Of a stretch of 64,000 nucleotides of DNA, positions 62,296 to 64,000 are shown piece by piece. This DNA is from Stercorarius parasiticus (Eukaryota > Chordata > Aves > Charadriiformes > Stercorariidae). The stretch is taken from positions 251,078 through 315,077 of the forward strand of contig VWZL01003406.1 in the NCBI GenBank assembly GCA_013396915.1. Reading direction: 5' to 3'. Both the position numbers and the translations under genes were made by a program. Under the pieces are notes generated by a model. It made no database searches. It saw only the letters and a list, made by a program, of their open reading frames with translations, and was not told the DNA's origin. Positions within the stretch are counted from its first letter, which is position 1; every line of letters starts with the position of its first letter.

Positions 62296-62588
62296 TGGTC
62301 ATAGTTTCTATTAATTTTCATGTTACTGCTCTGAAAGACAAGACAGAGCTCAAGGTTGTCAAGGAAATTTCACAGCTATGTAAAGAAGCAAAGAAATTTA
62401 CACCTCAAAAGAACGGCTTTGGCTTGTATGGAAAAGTTAGCAATTCAAAGTTAATGTCAGTCCTTACTCAAATAAAGGATGAAATGCCAAACGCTGTTAA
62501 AATTTTCAAAGTCTATGACAGTTATTTTATTAAATATACAAAAAGTGAATCCATTCCTGAACTCATTTCTCAAAGAGCAAAACAATGA
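62296..62588 (+). CDS. Candidate C-terminal coding exon, unidentified protein
   Basis: This is the best host-coding candidate in the window. A textbook acceptor precedes it: about 40 bases without AG, rich in pyrimidine, ending CTTTCCTTCCAG at 62284-62295. The exon would start two bases into a codon and run 96 full codons to TGA at 62586-62588. The stop-free frame extends back to 62256 but has no ATG start, which suits an exon better than a stand-alone gene. The peptide is lysine- and glutamate-rich, with no low complexity and many codons starting with G or A. Recognisable pieces are KVVKEISQLCKEAKKFTPQ, NGFGLYGKV, SVLTQIKDEMPNAVKIF and SESIPELISQRAKQ at the C-terminus. I recognise no domain or family. 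Length alone (110 open codons) is not beyond chance here. A processed pseudogene is less likely because no poly-A tail follows closely. The nearest ATTAAA is at 63351-63356. Confidence 0.4.
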
Positions 62589-62628
62589 AAATACAATACA
62601 TGATGTGTGTTGGGCTTGTTTTCTTTGG

Positions 62629-62654
62629 GTTTTTGGTTTGGTTTGGTTTTTTTA
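62629..62654. repeat. (GGTTT)n-like simple repeat
   Basis: GGTTTTT, GGTTT, GGTTT and GGTTTTTTT in tandem on the plus strand. Confidence 0.85.
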
Positions 62655-62725
62655 ATAATGCTCAGGTTACAAGCAACAAAACTGTGGGCAGTGACAGTAT
62701 CTTTTGCTTTATCATTAATGAGTAG

Positions 62726-62761
62726 TTTCATGAGTTTAGAAAATTTCATGAGTTTAGAAAA
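62726..62761. repeat. 18-bp perfect tandem duplication
   Basis: TTTCATGAGTTTAGAAAA at 62726-62743 is repeated exactly at 62744-62761. Confidence 0.95.
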
Positions 62762-64000
62762 AACATGCATTTTTCTTTCCAATCTTGAACAAAGGTATTG
62801 ACAATCATAATATTCATTCTCAGATTTCTAACACAGACTGCATGAAGGGCGGGAATCTTGGCCTTAATTCTGAATCTTAATTGTACATGTGCCCAACAAG
62901 TAATTATGGATTACGTTGCTGTAAGAGATGCTGTAAGAGATGAACTCTGCCTAGTGTTTAGTAAAAACATTACTTCTGACACTGTTTACACTGTGATATC
63001 ACATTCATAGCAACCAATTCTGACATCATGAGCAGTATGTTTATCAGGTACACTGCTTTCATACCATATCTTGTAATTGCTTCTCTTTTCTGGCATTGTT
63101 AAAACTTAATTCTTAGTAAAGTTTTGGGTTTTTTCCCTTTTCCCTATGGAAAAGAACCTCTAGAAAATCTGAAAAAAAAAAAAAACAAACCCAAACCACA
63201 GTAAACAACAGCAATAATTCAAATGACATCTCTAACAGCATTCAGTTATGGCAAAATATTCAATAGCAATGATCCTGATCATCAGTAACAAATGATTTTG
63301 TCAGCTGTGTTGACTTTAAAATAACATTGGGAGAAAAGTACTGATAAAAAATTAAAGGAGTGGCCTATATATAATGTAACACTTCTGAGTTCTTCAATTT
63401 CAAAGAGTGAATAATGCAGCAAGGTCAAAGATCTGTGTATATCCAAAATAGAATTATATTCTCTAGAAAGTTTTTCTATCTCATTTAATGATCATCAGAG
63501 CAGTATTCATATGTCCTCATTGGTAATTTAAAACTAGAGTTTAGGTTTTCACTTTCAGTGCTTTCCTCTACTCTGAACTGCCAGTTGTCGTATTTCTCCT
63601 TTATCATGTGGATCTCAAGCCAGAAGGTTTTTTGCTCTGATTAGTAGCTGGTGTAATTTCATTGAATTCAAGTGCTTTTGCTAGAGGTACACAGGTGTAA
63701 TAGACCACAACTTAGCCCGTGGCATTTTGCAATTGAAAAGTTTGAAGTTATACCCAAGACACAGTGGTAGAGTGGCATTTCAGATGTGCCTCTCTGTTAG
63801 TCTTACTTTCACTAATTTCAAATTATAGCACAAATTAAAAACTCTTGACCAACAAATGTCATATGACAATTTCCTCCTCACTTCCCAGAGGTTTCCTCCG
63901 CCCTTTTCACACATTGTTCACACTCTGCTTGTTCATGTATTGAGATATGACCTCTCCTTCAACCTTTTCTCACAGAATTCTCCTTTCTGTATAGTGGGGT

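Larger units (their letters stand above)
62589..64000. other. Non-coding; 3' flank of candidate exon
   Basis: Holds a (GGTTT)n tract, an 18-bp tandem duplication, ATTAAA at 63351-63356 (possible poly(A) signal about 760 bp after the candidate stop) and a poly-A run near 63172-63185. No further gene or repeat was recognised to the end of the window. Confidence 0.45.

Noticed and set aside
1..64000. tRNA, snRNA, 5S or other structured RNA genes
   Set aside because: I looked for B-box-like GTTCRANNC words and conserved small-RNA motifs by eye and found none with a matching cloverleaf; a covariance-model search could still find something diverged.

Overview
This window looks like a piece of a bird genome. 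The evidence is a set of degraded chicken-repeat-1 (CR1) LINE fragments. They carry the typical avian CR1 tail (tandem ATTCTATG/ATTCTGTG-type octamers), the terminal 'GGTCCCTTCCAACC' block, and recognisable CR1 ORF2 endonuclease and reverse-transcriptase peptides. The background is AT-rich (roughly 36-38% GC by eye), CpG-poor, and has a 418-base run of N, as in a draft assembly. The start of a possible LTR near 55.58 kb resembles one common in non-galliform birds, but species cannot be fixed from this. No bacterial-style operon, rRNA, tRNA or CRISPR array is visible.

There is no confidently recognisable protein-coding host gene. The window is best read as a gene desert or the inside of a very long intron. 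By my estimate, chance alone gives several open frames of 100-110 codons in six frames of 64 kb at this base composition, so almost all open frames here are noise. A few stretches stand apart because a good splice signal and/or protein-like codon composition coincide: 4379-4609, 11154-11223, 57919-58122 and, best of all, 62296-62588. They are given as low-to-moderate confidence candidates without assigned function.

Layout. 1-2285: AT-rich, one weak ancient-repeat match. 2286-3208: minus-strand CR1 interrupted by an assembly gap (2358-2775), with an internal deletion in the reverse transcriptase. 3371-3495: 45-bp minisatellite. 3496-19286: single-copy-looking sequence with a small CpG cluster near 11.2 kb. 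19287-19348: CR1 3' end. 19564-19634: cluster of alternating inverted 7-mers. 19885-47494: mostly featureless, with low-complexity tracts and a 53-bp direct repeat pair at 40.99 and 42.54 kb. 47495-48138: composite repeat island, namely a minus-strand CR1 3' fragment with a nested 69-bp terminal-inverted-repeat element and a 5-bp target duplication, then a plus-strand CR1 ORF2 fragment. 48146-48716: a stop-poor segment. 54393-54850: minus-strand CR1 endonuclease pseudogene. 55577-55620: LTR-like terminus. 58.5-62.8 kb: several 18-19-bp tandem duplications and the best candidate terminal exon.

The most checkable novel item is the tiny nested element at 47670-47738: perfect 12-bp terminal inverted repeats, a 5-bp target duplication, and an interrupted CR1 whose two halves rejoin cleanly once it is removed.
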